A stretch of DNA of 64,000 nucleotides, from positions 2,545,501 to 2,609,500 of the forward strand of contig AP018318.1 in assembly GCA_003990705.1 (NCBI GenBank), written 5' to 3'. This document shows, one piece after another, positions 18,717 to 27,543 of this stretch. The notes below the pieces were generated by a model. The model ran no database searches and was not told the origin of the DNA. It worked only from the letters and a program-made list of their open reading frames with translations. How positions within the stretch are numbered: position 1 is the stretch's first letter; every line of letters begins with the position of its first letter. Origin of the DNA: Nostoc sp. HK-01 (GTDB taxonomy: Bacteria > Cyanobacteriota > Cyanobacteriia > Cyanobacteriales > Nostocaceae). The position numbers and the translations under genes were made by a program.

Positions 18717-18998
18717 ATGACACAACTACTGACCAAAGCAGAAATTCACAAACTGGCAAATAGTCTGTCGGGTTGGACTGTAGAGAGTAACAAGTTACAG
18801 ACTCTACGTAAATTTAAAGATTTTGTTGCAGCAATTGAATTCGTGAATAAATTAGTGGAACCTGCTGAATCAGCGGCACATCATCCAGACATAGAAATTT
18901 CTTATAACAAAGTCAAAGTTACACTCACCACTCATGATGCAGGTGGGTTAACCCAAAAAGACTTTGACCTAGCAGCTATAATTTCTCAAATCGTTTAA
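18717..18998 (+). CDS. Pterin-4a-carbinolamine dehydratase
   Basis: This enzyme dehydrates 4a-hydroxy-tetrahydropterin during recycling of pterin cofactor; in bacteria lacking phenylalanine hydroxylase it may have other pterin-related roles. The 93-residue protein has the family fold and the active-site motif AAHHPDIEISYNKV around residues 57-70, with the two conserved histidines followed by proline and aspartate. The C-terminal GGLTQKDFDLAA is also conserved. No aromatic amino acid hydroxylase gene is in the window. Confidence 0.9.
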   Translation: MTQLLTKAEIHKLANSLSGWTVESNKLQTLRKFKDFVAAIEFVNKLVEPAESAAHHPDIEISYNKVKVTLTTHDAGGLTQKDFDLAAIISQIV

Positions 18999-19370
18999 AA
19001 TGATTGCTTTGCCTAGCTACAACTGGGTAATCGAAACTGCTGTAGTGGCGATGAATGGGAAATTTAAATACTCTCAACCCTACTCTTGCCCAGGAAAGAC
19101 AGAAATTTGATTGTGACAGTTTAGGAGGCGATCGCACATAGCTTGTCATTTGCGCCTAATGCTCTATAATAATAAGCTATAAAGGTATGTTTTTGCATAA
19201 GTTAATTACATCAATTTTTAACATTAAGTTAAGCAGATGTTGCCTTTGCAAAAACTAAAATTGTAATAGTCGCACTGTAGCTCATTAACGAAATTTCAAA
19301 AAATATCGTATTTTTGAGAAGAGGTGTTACGAAACAATTGTCTATACAAGGTGTGAGGAGAAAAGTAAAA

Positions 19371-21128
19371 ATGTCTAATCTCTTGTGGAAATCACTCGTG
19401 GTTAGCCCGGCAGTTTTAGGAGCAACCCTACTCGTTTCAGCAACAGCGATTGCAGCTCCTAATGCTAGTGCAGAAGTTTCAACAAATGAAAAAACCGTTG
19501 CCATAGAAGTTGCCCAGCCAGAAGTTTTGGCACAAGCGGCTCCTGCTAACAACGACAGCAAAGTTTTAGACCAAGTTAACCGTTACAGCAACGAAGGCAA
19601 AACTAGCAATTCGCTGTCTCAAGTAACTTCAGTCTCCCAGTTTTCTGATGTACAACCAACAGACTGGGCATTCCAAGCATTACAGTCCTTGGTAGAGCGT
19701 TACGGTTGTATTGCTGGTTATCCCAACGGTACTTACCGTGGTAATCGCGCTCTTACCCGTTATGAATTCGCTGCTGGTTTGAACGCTTGTTTGGATCGAG
19801 TAAACGAATTGATTGCCACAGCAACAGCTGACTTAGTAACCAAACAAGATTTAGCAACTTTACAGCGGTTACAAGAAGAATTTTCCGCTGAATTAGCAAC
19901 CTTGCGTGGTCGTGTAGATGCTTTAGAAGCACGCACTGCTGAATTAGAAGCTAATCAATTCTCGACCACAACCAAACTCGTTGGTGAAGCAATTTTTGCT
20001 GTTAGCGATGTATTTGGTGATCGCAGCGGTAATAACAATAACACTGTCTTCCAAGACAGAGTACGTTTAGGCTTGCAAACCAGCTTCACTGGTAGAGACG
20101 TATTGACCACTCGTTTGACAGCAAGCAACTCAAGTGCTTTTAACTTAACAGACCGTAATAATGCTGCTATCGGTAGCTCAGAAGCTACCCAAACCTTTAA
20201 TGTAGGCGGTAACGATGCACGTAATAACGGCGTTGAAATAGACCGCTTAACATACGAAGCTCCTCTTGGCCCAGTTCAAGTTTACTTAGCTGCTGCTGGT
20301 GGTAAACACAGCCACTACGCTGCTGTTAATAACCCTTACTTCTTTGACAAAACCGACGGTGGTAACGGTGCATTGTCCACCTTCTCCTCCGAAAACCCAA
20401 TTTACCGCATAGGTGGTGGTGCGGGTATCGCGTTCAACATACCTTTTGGCCAAGGTGGCAGCATTATCAAGCCCAGTTCTATCACCGTAGGTTACTTAGC
20501 ATCGGAAGCTGATAGTCCAACTTCTGGTGAAGGTCTGTTTAACGGTAACTACTCTGCTTTAGGACAATTGAACTTTGGCATCGGCGATCGCGTAGCTGTC
20601 GCTGCTACCTACGTTCACAGTTATAATGGCGCAGGTAGTGCGTTATTTGATAACGGAGAAGGTCTGACACTAGCTGGTGGAACAACCGGTGCAGGTGTTG
20701 TAGGCACTAGCTTCGCCAATAATCTGCCAAACGCATCTTCAACAAATTCCTTCGGTCTGTCAGCAGCATTTAGACCCAGCGAAAAACTATCCATCAGTGG
20801 CTTCATCTCTTACAGCGATGTCACAGGTTTTGGTGTAGGTGATGACAAAGAAGTTTGGAGCTATGGTGCTGGTATAGCACTACCTGACTTTGGTAAGAGA
20901 GGAAACGTTCTGGGTATTTTTGGTGGTGTTCAACCTTATGCTATTGGTCGAACCTCAGTATCAGGCGGTAACAACGATCTGCCATTCCAAGTAGAAGGCT
21001 TCTACAAATATCGCGTATCTGATAACATTTCCATCACTCCTGGTGTAATCTGGTTGTCTTCTCCTGGCCAGAACGACAGTAATGACGACGCGTTCATCGG
21101 TACTCTCAGAACAACCTTCACATTCTAA
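19371..21128 (+). CDS. Outer-membrane SLH-domain porin (OprB/iron-uptake porin family)
   Basis: Cyanobacterial major outer-membrane porins of this type join a signal peptide, an SLH domain that binds the pyruvylated cell wall polymer, a coiled coil and a beta barrel. All are visible: signal peptide MSNLLWKSLVVSPAVLGATLLVSATAIA at the start, SLH motif DVQPTDWAFQALQSLVERYG near residue 93, a coiled coil around 150-200, then a long barrel ending with the terminal phenylalanine TTFTF. I chose ATG 19371, preceded by GGAG, over an open start at 19314. Its role is passive uptake of ions or small solutes. Confidence 0.88.
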   Translation: MSNLLWKSLVVSPAVLGATLLVSATAIAAPNASAEVSTNEKTVAIEVAQPEVLAQAAPANNDSKVLDQVNRYSNEGKTSNSLSQVTSVSQFSDVQPTDWAFQALQSLVERYGCIAGYPNGTYRGNRALTRYEFAAGLNACLDRVNELIATATADLVTKQDLATLQRLQEEFSAELATLRGRVDALEARTAELEANQFSTTTKLVGEAIFAVSDVFGDRSGNNNNTVFQDRVRLGLQTSFTGRDVLTTRLTASNSSAFNLTDRNNAAIGSSEATQTFNVGGNDARNNGVEIDRLTYEAPLGPVQVYLAAAGGKHSHYAAVNNPYFFDKTDGGNGALSTFSSENPIYRIGGGAGIAFNIPFGQGGSIIKPSSITVGYLASEADSPTSGEGLFNGNYSALGQLNFGIGDRVAVAATYVHSYNGAGSALFDNGEGLTLAGGTTGAGVVGTSFANNLPNASSTNSFGLSAAFRPSEKLSISGFISYSDVTGFGVGDDKEVWSYGAGIALPDFGKRGNVLGIFGGVQPYAIGRTSVSGGNNDLPFQVEGFYKYRVSDNISITPGVIWLSSPGQNDSNDDAFIGTLRTTFTF

Positions 21129-21159
21129 GAAGTTGAAAATCTTGAGATAACTTTCAAAT

Positions 21160-21188
21160 AAAAAACCCCGCCCTTGGCGGGGTTTTTT
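21160..21188 (+). terminator. Rho-independent terminator of the porin gene
   Basis: CCCCGCC and GGCGGGG form a 7-bp stem with a CTT loop, extended by A6/T6 on either side. It can also work for the toxin transcript from the other strand. Confidence 0.92.
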
Positions 21189-21207
21189 GTTGGCGACTTA
21201 TCAAGTT

Positions 21208-21459
21208 TTAACTTTCTTGACTATCAAAACCAGTTAAAATATCTCTAATTTCATTTGTACCAATATCTTCTCGGTCAGATTTGGCATAAATCGTGAGTAA
21301 CAAAATACTTGTAGGTGACTCAAGTTGATAAATTAAGCGATATCCAGCACTTTTACCTTTTTGAATATTACTATTGCGAAGTCTCTTTGAGAGGTCACGC
21401 AAATTTTGCTTATATTCAGGAGTTAAATCAATGAAGACTAATGGCTGTTCATTCGGCAT
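21208..21459 (-). CDS. RelE/ParE-family toxin
   Basis: This small protein (83 residues from ATG 21459) has the RelE fold pattern: a first helix pair EYKQNLRDLSKRLRN, then strands GYRLIYQLE and ILLLTIYAKSDREDI. The YAKSDRED segment with tyrosine and basic residues is typical of this mRNA-interferase type. It probably cleaves mRNA at the ribosome when free of its antitoxin. Its start overlaps the 3' end of the gene before it by 11 bp, the usual sign of translational coupling in toxin-antitoxin pairs. An alternative TTG start is at 21462. Confidence 0.78.
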   Translation of the reverse strand: MPNEQPLVFIDLTPEYKQNLRDLSKRLRNSNIQKGKSAGYRLIYQLESPTSILLLTIYAKSDREDIGTNEIRDILTGFDSQES

Positions 21460-21610
21460 CAATTCCCTCCCACATTTCGGATAGTAGTGGTAGGCGTTGA
21501 CCCATTTTTGCTTGCTGTAAGGCTCTCCTTAAGCTGGCTTTAATTTCCTCAACAGGTGTATAATCAGGATTAAATTCTGCTGCTGTTTGTACTGGAACTA
21601 ACACAATCAC
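21449..21610 (-). CDS. Probable antitoxin C-terminal region, N terminus uncertain
   Basis: A frame ending at 21449 encodes about 53 residues if the GTG at 21610 is used, with the sequence TPVEEIKASLRRALQQAKMGQRLPLL followed by SEMWEGIDAE. The helix plus the acidic tail ending in LWEGI-type residues is common in cyanobacterial antitoxins that precede RelE-like toxins. No ATG or good ribosome site is seen. The frame continues upstream into the moxR coding region without a stop. The antitoxin may have lost its N-terminal DNA-binding part, or may be translated by coupling from moxR. Confidence 0.5.
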   Translation of the reverse strand: MIVLVPVQTAAEFNPDYTPVEEIKASLRRALQQAKMGQRLPLLSEMWEGIDAE

Positions 21611-21639
21611 CCGCGCTTGATGAGGATAAGTGATTTGAG

Positions 21640-22548
21640 TTAGGGAATAGGAAGCGATCGCAATAATCTTTCTACAATAGTTCTAGCATTACGTCCTCCT
21701 CTGGGAATGAGGCGATGGCAGAGAACGTAAGGCACAAGAAATTTTACATCATCGGGAATTGCATAATCACGCCCGGAAATAAATGCTAGAGCTTGAGTAG
21801 CTTTTTGTAGAGCTACAGTACCGCGAGGACTAACACCTAATGTAATTTCTTCATCATGTCGGGTTGCTCGTACCAATTCTAAGATGTACTCTTGCAAAGA
21901 AGATTCTACCTTTACTTGGGAGCAGATTTGACGTAGTTGTTGCAATTCTGCCAAGCTAATACAAGGCTGCAATTGAGTCGCATTTGCCCTTTGTTGGAGA
22001 TTTTGCAGCATTTGTAATTCTTCTTGTGCAGAAGGATAACCCAAACTCAAAGACAACATAAATCTATCCATTTGCGCTTCAGGTAACGGGAAAGTACCTT
22101 GATACTCAATTGGATTCTGGGTAGCAATCACAAAAAATGGCTGAGGAACTGTACGAGAAACACCATCGACTGTCACCTGATTTTCTTCCATTACTTCCAG
22201 TAAAGCTGACTGGGTACGGGGTGTAGCGCGGTTAATTTCATCAGCTAGAAGTACGTTGGCAAACACTGGCCCAGGAAGAAAGGTAAATTCACCAGTTTTT
22301 GGGTTCCAAATATTAGTACCAGTAATATCTGTGGGTAATAAATCCGGAGTACATTGCAGCCGTTGAAACTTACCATCTAGGGAACGCGCCAAAGATTTAG
22401 CCAGCAGCGTCTTACCAACTCCAGGTACATCTTCTAATAACGCATGACCACCACTTAATAAGGCTACTAATACCAAACGAATTGCCTCAGTTTTACCGAC
22501 AATGGTATGAGCTAGATTTTGGGTTAAAGCTTCAATTTGTTCTCTCAT
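21640..22548 (-). CDS. MoxR-family AAA+ ATPase
   Basis: MoxR proteins are chaperone-like AAA+ ATPases that usually assist maturation of protein complexes together with von Willebrand factor A proteins. The 302-residue protein has the P-loop DVPGVGKTLLAKSLA (GVGKT at 43-47), Walker B LLADEINRATPRTQSALLEVMEE, sensor 1 FFVIATQNPIEYQGTFPLPEAQMDRF and a C-terminal lid with sensor 2. No vWA partner is adjacent. It is followed by the toxin pair on the same strand. Confidence 0.9.
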   Translation of the reverse strand: MREQIEALTQNLAHTIVGKTEAIRLVLVALLSGGHALLEDVPGVGKTLLAKSLARSLDGKFQRLQCTPDLLPTDITGTNIWNPKTGEFTFLPGPVFANVLLADEINRATPRTQSALLEVMEENQVTVDGVSRTVPQPFFVIATQNPIEYQGTFPLPEAQMDRFMLSLSLGYPSAQEELQMLQNLQQRANATQLQPCISLAELQQLRQICSQVKVESSLQEYILELVRATRHDEEITLGVSPRGTVALQKATQALAFISGRDYAIPDDVKFLVPYVLCHRLIPRGGRNARTIVERLLRSLPIP

Positions 22549-22656
22549 ACACCACAGAATAGTTGAGGAATGGGCGATTAGGAACTGGAATGGAGAATAA
22601 CCTATGCCTTATTCCCCACTCCCTGATTTTCAGTATTCCCAATTCACTATTGGAAG

Positions 22657-23733
22657 TTAGCATTCTCCACTCAAAATTTTTCGAGCAATCGTAGAATCTT
22701 GCTGAATTTGGGTTTTCAGAGCTTCTAAAGACGCAAATTTCTGTTCTGGGCGTAAAAATTCGATGATTTGTACAGCCAGTTGCTGACCGTATAAATCACC
22801 AGACCAATCAAATAGATGTACTTCCACAGATGAATTCGTACCGTTGACTGTGGGGCGATTACCAATATTCATAACTCCCAAAATCAACTGTGGTGTAGTT
22901 GCATCTGGTATATCACTCAAAATAGATACCCTGACAGCGTAAACACCTTGGCGTGGTAAAAATTTATCGCTGGGTATTTGGAGATTAGCAGTAGGAAAAC
23001 CAATTGTTCTACCTAGTTGTTGACCTTGAATAACAATACCGAAGAGAGTGTAAGGTCGTCCTAGACATAAATTGGCGCTTTTAATATCGCCGCTTTCGAG
23101 ACATTGGCGAATCAGGGAAGTGCTAATGGGAGGAAGGCTGACAAATCCACTGTCTGAAAGGTTATCTGTATGAGTTTGTAGGGGAACAATGGTAACGGGA
23201 ATATTGTAATTGGCCGCAAGTAATTGCAAATCCTTGGCAGTACCTTGGCGTTGTTTGCCAAAGCAAAAATCTTGCCCAACACTAATTCGCTGACATTGTA
23301 ATTGTTGCACGAGAATTTTATCGACAAAATCTTCAGGAGATAAAGCTGATAATTCTTTATCGAAGGGTAATAGTACTAGCTGTTCAACCCCAAGTGATCG
23401 CAATTGTTGAACTTTTTCATCCAGTGGTGTCAACCAAGTACGGGGTGTTCCTGTAAAAAATTCCTGTGGATGGGGACGAAAAGTGACAACTGTTGAGTAT
23501 GTCAGTTCTTGTGCTTGGGGAGTTACCGACTTCTGGGGTGAATTAGCCTCATCTCCCCATTTTTCCATTTCCCCAGCTTTGTTCGGTGCTGGCTGTAGAA
23601 TCGGCTGAATTACCCTTTGATGGCCAAGATGTACGCCATCAAATTTGCCCAGCGCAACAGTAGTTGGCCTGAGAACCGATGCGGTTGAAGACGCAACCCA
23701 CACAGAACATCCATTTTGAGACAAATTTAGCAC
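22657..23733 (-). CDS. ribF: Bifunctional riboflavin kinase / FAD synthetase
   Basis: RibF phosphorylates riboflavin to FMN and adenylates FMN to FAD. The N-terminal adenylyltransferase domain shows VALGKFDGVHLGHQRVI, with the HxGH-type nucleotide-binding motif, and VTFRPHPQEFF. The C-terminal kinase domain shows GRTIGFPTANLQ and the NRPTV and VEVHLFDW segments. There is a small insertion (about residues 50-75, NKAGEMEKWGDEANSPQK) rich in polar residues between the first two adenylyltransferase strands, longer than in most homologues. Total length is 358, slightly above the usual 310-330. Confidence 0.93.
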   Translation of the reverse strand: MLNLSQNGCSVWVASSTASVLRPTTVALGKFDGVHLGHQRVIQPILQPAPNKAGEMEKWGDEANSPQKSVTPQAQELTYSTVVTFRPHPQEFFTGTPRTWLTPLDEKVQQLRSLGVEQLVLLPFDKELSALSPEDFVDKILVQQLQCQRISVGQDFCFGKQRQGTAKDLQLLAANYNIPVTIVPLQTHTDNLSDSGFVSLPPISTSLIRQCLESGDIKSANLCLGRPYTLFGIVIQGQQLGRTIGFPTANLQIPSDKFLPRQGVYAVRVSILSDIPDATTPQLILGVMNIGNRPTVNGTNSSVEVHLFDWSGDLYGQQLAVQIIEFLRPEQKFASLEALKTQIQQDSTIARKILSGEC

Positions 23734-24049
23734 GTAGATTCTGGAATTTGAGGTTTATTTAGCCATGAGTCACAAGCAACCTGATGAAACACCAATGAAA
23801 GAAAGACAAGCTGTATGAAGGTGTAGGTATGATCAGGGTATAGGGGTGGTGAACACCTAGTACTCCTGAACTCCCCAAACCTTTGATTTTGCGTTTTTAT
23901 GGGTAAGTTCTTGATGTACAAGTTGTAACTTTAATGAACCCACACCTTTGTCCTCCAGTTTTATCAGTGTCCTCATAGGGTACAATCTCGCGCTTATAGC
24001 TCTTGATCACCAATCTAATCTAAAATCTACAATTGCTTGACAGGCAACT
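23734..24049. other. Intergenic region without a recognisable gene
   Basis: This lies upstream of ribF and downstream of the metallo-hydrolase. It probably contains the ribF promoter. I see no conserved RNA, terminator or coding frame; a weak 64-codon frame on the minus strand has no coding character. Confidence 0.4.
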
Positions 24050-24946
24050 TTACCCAGACAATTTACTAACAGGAAAAGATTCTGATAATGGAACAGATGT
24101 AGGAACTTGCAGCACCATTCTTTCTCGTGCCATAATCGCACCAGGGAATTCCTTAGCTGCTTCTTCTCCTACAGCATCCAAAAAATCATCATTGTGAGCA
24201 GGATCGTGGTGGAAGATTACCAACGTTTTGACATTAGCCGCTTTAGCAATTTTCACCGCTTCTTGCCAGGTGGAATGTCCCCAGCCAATTTTCGGCGATT
24301 TTGGTGAATAATATTCTTCGTCAGTGTATGTACAATCGTAGATGAGAATGTCCGCATTGCGAGATAGCCAAAGAACGTTTTCATCCAGCCTATCCGGAAA
24401 ATGTTCCGTATCGGTGATATATACAGCAGCACCACCACGCCAGTTAACTCGATAGCCTACTGCTTCACCTGGATGATTCAGCGATGCCGTTTCTATGGTA
24501 ATGTCATTAATATGAATGGGTTGCCCTGGTTTGACATCATGAAAATGCAAGTTGGCCTGCATAATCTGCAACGGCACAGGGAAATTAGGGTGAAGCATCT
24601 GGTCGTTGAGGCGTTGCTCGATAGTTGAACCATCAGGAGCGATCGCACCATAAATATGAAAATTATTCCCTCTGACAAACCCAGGCACAAAAAAGGGAAA
24701 CCCCTGCATGTGATCCCAGTGGGAATGAGTAAACAACAGATGAGCTTCTATTGGCATTTGGCGCAATAAAGATTGTCCCAAAACATGCAGCCCTGTACCA
24801 CCATCGAAAATTAAGCGTTTACCGCCCGCTTGCATCTCAATGCAAGGGGTATTACCGCCATAACGGACGGTGTGTGGCCCTGGACTGGGGATGCTGCCAC
24901 GAACACCCCAAAATTGTACGGTAAATTGGTTCTCTATCCTAGACAT
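24050..24946 (-). CDS. MBL-fold metallo-hydrolase
   Basis: This is a metallo-beta-lactamase-fold hydrolase with the metal-binding motif LLFTHSHWDHMQGFPFF (HxHxDH), a third histidine in SLNHPGEAVGYR, an aspartate in YITDTEH and a last histidine in FHHDP. The opening QFWGVRGSIPSPGP and the family pattern resemble phosphodiesterases and RNase Z-like enzymes, of which some act on cyclic nucleotides. The substrate is unknown. I prefer the ATG at 24946 (MSRIENQFTV), since QFTVQFWGVRGS is the conserved start; a frame from 24979 would add 11 residues. Confidence 0.82.
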   Translation of the reverse strand: MSRIENQFTVQFWGVRGSIPSPGPHTVRYGGNTPCIEMQAGGKRLIFDGGTGLHVLGQSLLRQMPIEAHLLFTHSHWDHMQGFPFFVPGFVRGNNFHIYGAIAPDGSTIEQRLNDQMLHPNFPVPLQIMQANLHFHDVKPGQPIHINDITIETASLNHPGEAVGYRVNWRGGAAVYITDTEHFPDRLDENVLWLSRNADILIYDCTYTDEEYYSPKSPKIGWGHSTWQEAVKIAKAANVKTLVIFHHDPAHNDDFLDAVGEEAAKEFPGAIMARERMVLQVPTSVPLSESFPVSKLSG

Positions 24947-24979
24947 GGGTGTTGCTTGCTGGACTGAGCGGGCGATCAA

Positions 24980-25331
24980 GAACAGAAATGTTACTTGTTT
25001 GGTTAAGTCTATGCTGTTTTACCACATTTGGTAGAGAATGTTTTTCTTGGTAAAACAGCATACCTTGTTTGGAGTAGATTTTGTAAATGTACAAGAAATA
25101 CTGCAAAAGAGTTACCTTAATTTTTCCCACATTATATGTATCAGTAATATCAAAGCGCTCCTACTTTATAACCTAAATTTTTCTGTGACGCATTTAACTG
25201 GTAAGAAAAATGCTAAAGGCAGGAAACTGGAGGTAGTAGGCAGTAAGTTAAAATGCTCATACTTATTTTTCCCAGTTTTTGGATAAATCTCATTATGTAG
25301 TTGCCTAGAGTCTAGTCGTATATAATAATAC
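24980..25331. other. Intergenic region, AT-rich, without a recognisable gene
   Basis: An AT-rich gap lies between the metallo-hydrolase and surE. An inverted repeat formed by ATGCTGTTTTACCA (about 25010) and TGGTAAAACAGCAT (about 25050) spans about 50 bp and could be a strong hairpin or operator. No coding frame is convincing. Confidence 0.45.
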
Positions 25332-26129
25332 TTATTTTAAAGGGATTTCCCAGTGGGATAATTTATCCAATCCTGTTGCGTAGGTAAGATTGTATTGCAA
25401 CGGCGTAATACTGATCTGGTTTTTCTTGATTACATGCACATCAATGGGGATATTTTGCGGTAAGTTTAAACCGATTGGGGGTTCTACATCTTCTAAAACT
25501 TCTCCGGTTAACCAGTAGTAGGTTTTACCACGGGGATCGATGCGCTGATCAAATACATCAACATATCGCCTGACTCCTTGTCTGGTAAAAGTGACCCCAG
25601 CAATTTCTGACCACTTTACCGCAGGCACATTAACATTCAGTAACATTAAATCTGGCAGAGGTTTGGCTGCTAGTTGCTCAACCAAAATTTTGGCAAACTT
25701 AGCAGCAGGTTGAAAGTCTTTGTAGAGATGACTAGTTAGGCTGAAAGCAATGCTGGAAATACCTTCTATCACACCTTCCATCGCGGCTGAAACAGTACCA
25801 GAATAGAGAATTTCCGTACCTAAATTGGCACCTTGGTTAATGCCAGAAAGCACTAAGTCTGGAGGCGACTCTAATAAAGCCCAGAGTGCTAATTTTACAC
25901 AATCGGAAGGTGTGCCATCACAAGCCCAAGCTTTGATTGTAGGATGAAACATGGATTCAACAATTTCAGCGCGAATTGGCTGGTGTAAAGTAAGTCCATG
26001 TCCGGTAGCCGAGCGCTCTCGATCAGGACAAACTACAGTTACATCATGGCCGGCTTCTGCCAAGCAATTAGCTAGGGTACGAACACCCAAGGCAAAGATA
26101 CCGTCATCATTACTAATGAGTAATCTCAT
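25332..26129 (-). CDS. surE: 5'/3'-nucleotidase SurE
   Basis: SurE is a metal-dependent phosphatase acting on nucleoside monophosphates and short polyphosphates, linked to stress survival. The 265-residue protein opens with [16 protein letters not shown], which contains the metal-binding NDDG. It continues with [15 protein letters not shown] and [26 protein letters not shown], the active-site asparagine and serine region. Its start codon sits directly beside a TTGACTA-type heptamer repeat tract. Confidence 0.95.
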   Translation of the reverse strand: MRLLISNDDGIFALGVRTLANCLAEAGHDVTVVCPDRERSATGHGLTLHQPIRAEIVESMFHPTIKAWACDGTPSDCVKLALWALLESPPDLVLSGINQGANLGTEILYSGTVSAAMEGVIEGISSIAFSLTSHLYKDFQPAAKFAKILVEQLAAKPLPDLMLLNVNVPAVKWSEIAGVTFTRQGVRRYVDVFDQRIDPRGKTYYWLTGEVLEDVEPPIGLNLPQNIPIDVHVIKKNQISITPLQYNLTYATGLDKLSHWEIPLK

Positions 26130-26340
26130 GGGTCATTAGTTAATAGTCAATAGTCAATAGTCAACAGTTAAGAGTCAATTGTCAATGTTTGACATCACAA
26201 ATACAAAAGAAAAAAATCCTCCTAAGCGCGATCGCCTCTAAACTGGTAGAAAGAAATCAATTTATTTGTCCTTTGTTCAAGCTGCTTGCGATTGACCATT
26301 GACTATTGACCATTGACTATTGACTATTAACTAATGACTA
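26130..26340. repeat. Mirrored heptamer repeats (TTGACTA type) between surE and pheS
   Basis: On one side there are tandem copies of AGTCAAT and variants (26136-26190). On the other side the complementary tandem TTGACTATTGACCA units run from 26281 to the pheS start. The two tracts can form a long imperfect hairpin. ATG of pheS (26334) is itself part of a repeat unit. A central HIP1 site lies at about 26228. Similar units occur at 27329-27369 and 43510-43560. Confidence 0.85.
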
Positions 26341-27326
26341 GCAATTTAGAGACTCAACTTTTAGCATTACAGCAGGAAGGAGAAAATGCGATCGCTGCTG
26401 CTGATACCCTAGAACGTCTAGAGGAACTCAGAGTGAATTATCTGGGTAAAAAAGGGCAATTAGGGGCGTTGTTACGCAGTATGGGGCAGATGAGTGCAGA
26501 GGAGCGTCCTAAAATTGGAGCGATCGCCAATACAGTTAAAGAGTCCCTGCAAACTAGTCTAGATAAGCAACGTGCTGCTTTAGAAGCCGCACAAATTCAA
26601 GCGCAACTAGAAGCAGAAACCTTAGATGTGACGATGCCAGGAATTTTTCGCCCCCAAGGTCGCATCCATCCCCTCAACGGCATTATTGACCGCGCGTTGG
26701 ATATTTTTGTCGGTATGGGCTACACCGTAGCTCAAGGGCCAGAAATGGAAACCGACTATTACAATTTTGAAGCCCTGAATACTCCACCTGACCATCCTGC
26801 CCGTGATATGCAGGATACTTTTTACCTGCCAGATGGTAATTTACTGCGGACTCACACTTCCTCAGTGCAAATCCGCTATATGGAAAAAGAAGAACCACCA
26901 ATTCGCGTGGTCGCACCAGGGCGAGTTTATCGGCGCGATAATGTAGACGCGACGCATTCTGCCGTTTTCCATCAAATAGAACTTTTAGCCATTGATGAGG
27001 GACTGACTTTTACAGACCTCAAAGGCACAGTCAAGATGTTTTTACAAGCGATGTTTGGTGACTTGCCAATTCGCTTCCGTGCTAGTTACTTCCCGTTTAC
27101 CGAACCTTCGGCTGAGGTAGATTTGCAGTGGAATGGGCGCTGGCTGGAAGTAATGGGTTGCGGGATGGTTGATCCAAATGTGCTTAAATCTGTAGGCTAC
27201 GACCCAGAAATTTACACTGGGTTTGCTGCTGGTTTTGGTGTAGAACGCTTTGCAATGGTGTTACACCAAATTGATGATATTCGCCGTTTGTATGCCAGTG
27301 ATTTAAGATTTTTACGGCAGTTTTAA
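26334..27326 (+). CDS. pheS: Phenylalanyl-tRNA synthetase alpha subunit
   Basis: PheS charges tRNA-Phe together with PheT as an alpha2-beta2 enzyme. The 330-residue protein has an N-terminal coiled coil (residues 1-90). The class II catalytic core has [12 protein letters not shown], motif 2 [18 protein letters not shown], and motif 3 [14 protein letters not shown]. pheT is not in the window, which is common in cyanobacteria. No good ribosome site is seen because the leader is made of heptamer repeats. Confidence 0.95.
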   Translation: MTSNLETQLLALQQEGENAIAAADTLERLEELRVNYLGKKGQLGALLRSMGQMSAEERPKIGAIANTVKESLQTSLDKQRAALEAAQIQAQLEAETLDVTMPGIFRPQGRIHPLNGIIDRALDIFVGMGYTVAQGPEMETDYYNFEALNTPPDHPARDMQDTFYLPDGNLLRTHTSSVQIRYMEKEEPPIRVVAPGRVYRRDNVDATHSAVFHQIELLAIDEGLTFTDLKGTVKMFLQAMFGDLPIRFRASYFPFTEPSAEVDLQWNGRWLEVMGCGMVDPNVLKSVGYDPEIYTGFAAGFGVERFAMVLHQIDDIRRLYASDLRFLRQF

Positions 27327-27543
27327 GATAGTCAATAGTCAATAGTTACTTTATTTTGACTATTGACTACATTTTATATTATTGGTTATGCAATTCTAAA
27401 TGTGTTAGTTACCTGGCAACAATTTTACAAGGTGCAACAAGATCCACCCAACGGAGTGGCTCCCCGTTGTAGTGACTGCCGTTATTCTGAGGTTAGCGCA
27501 TTCGCCATCAGGCTTTCCCGCAGGGTAGGTGCGCGGAGATTTA
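27327..27543. repeat. Heptamer hairpin after pheS and a GC-rich dispersed repeat
   Basis: TAGTCAATAGTCAA (27329-27342) and TTGACTATTGACTA (27356-27369) form a perfect 14-bp stem three bases after the pheS stop and may act as a terminator. Further on (about 27453-27540) lies a GC-rich short repeat with GGAGTGGCTCCCC and GGCTTTCCCGCAGGG of the same style as those at 3.5, 40.6, 53.7 and 61.5 kb. It reaches to the recQ stop codon. Confidence 0.75.

Noticed and set aside
26136-26333. CRISPR array
   Set aside because: The repeats are 7-14 bp tandem heptamers without unique spacers of constant length, and no cas genes are present.
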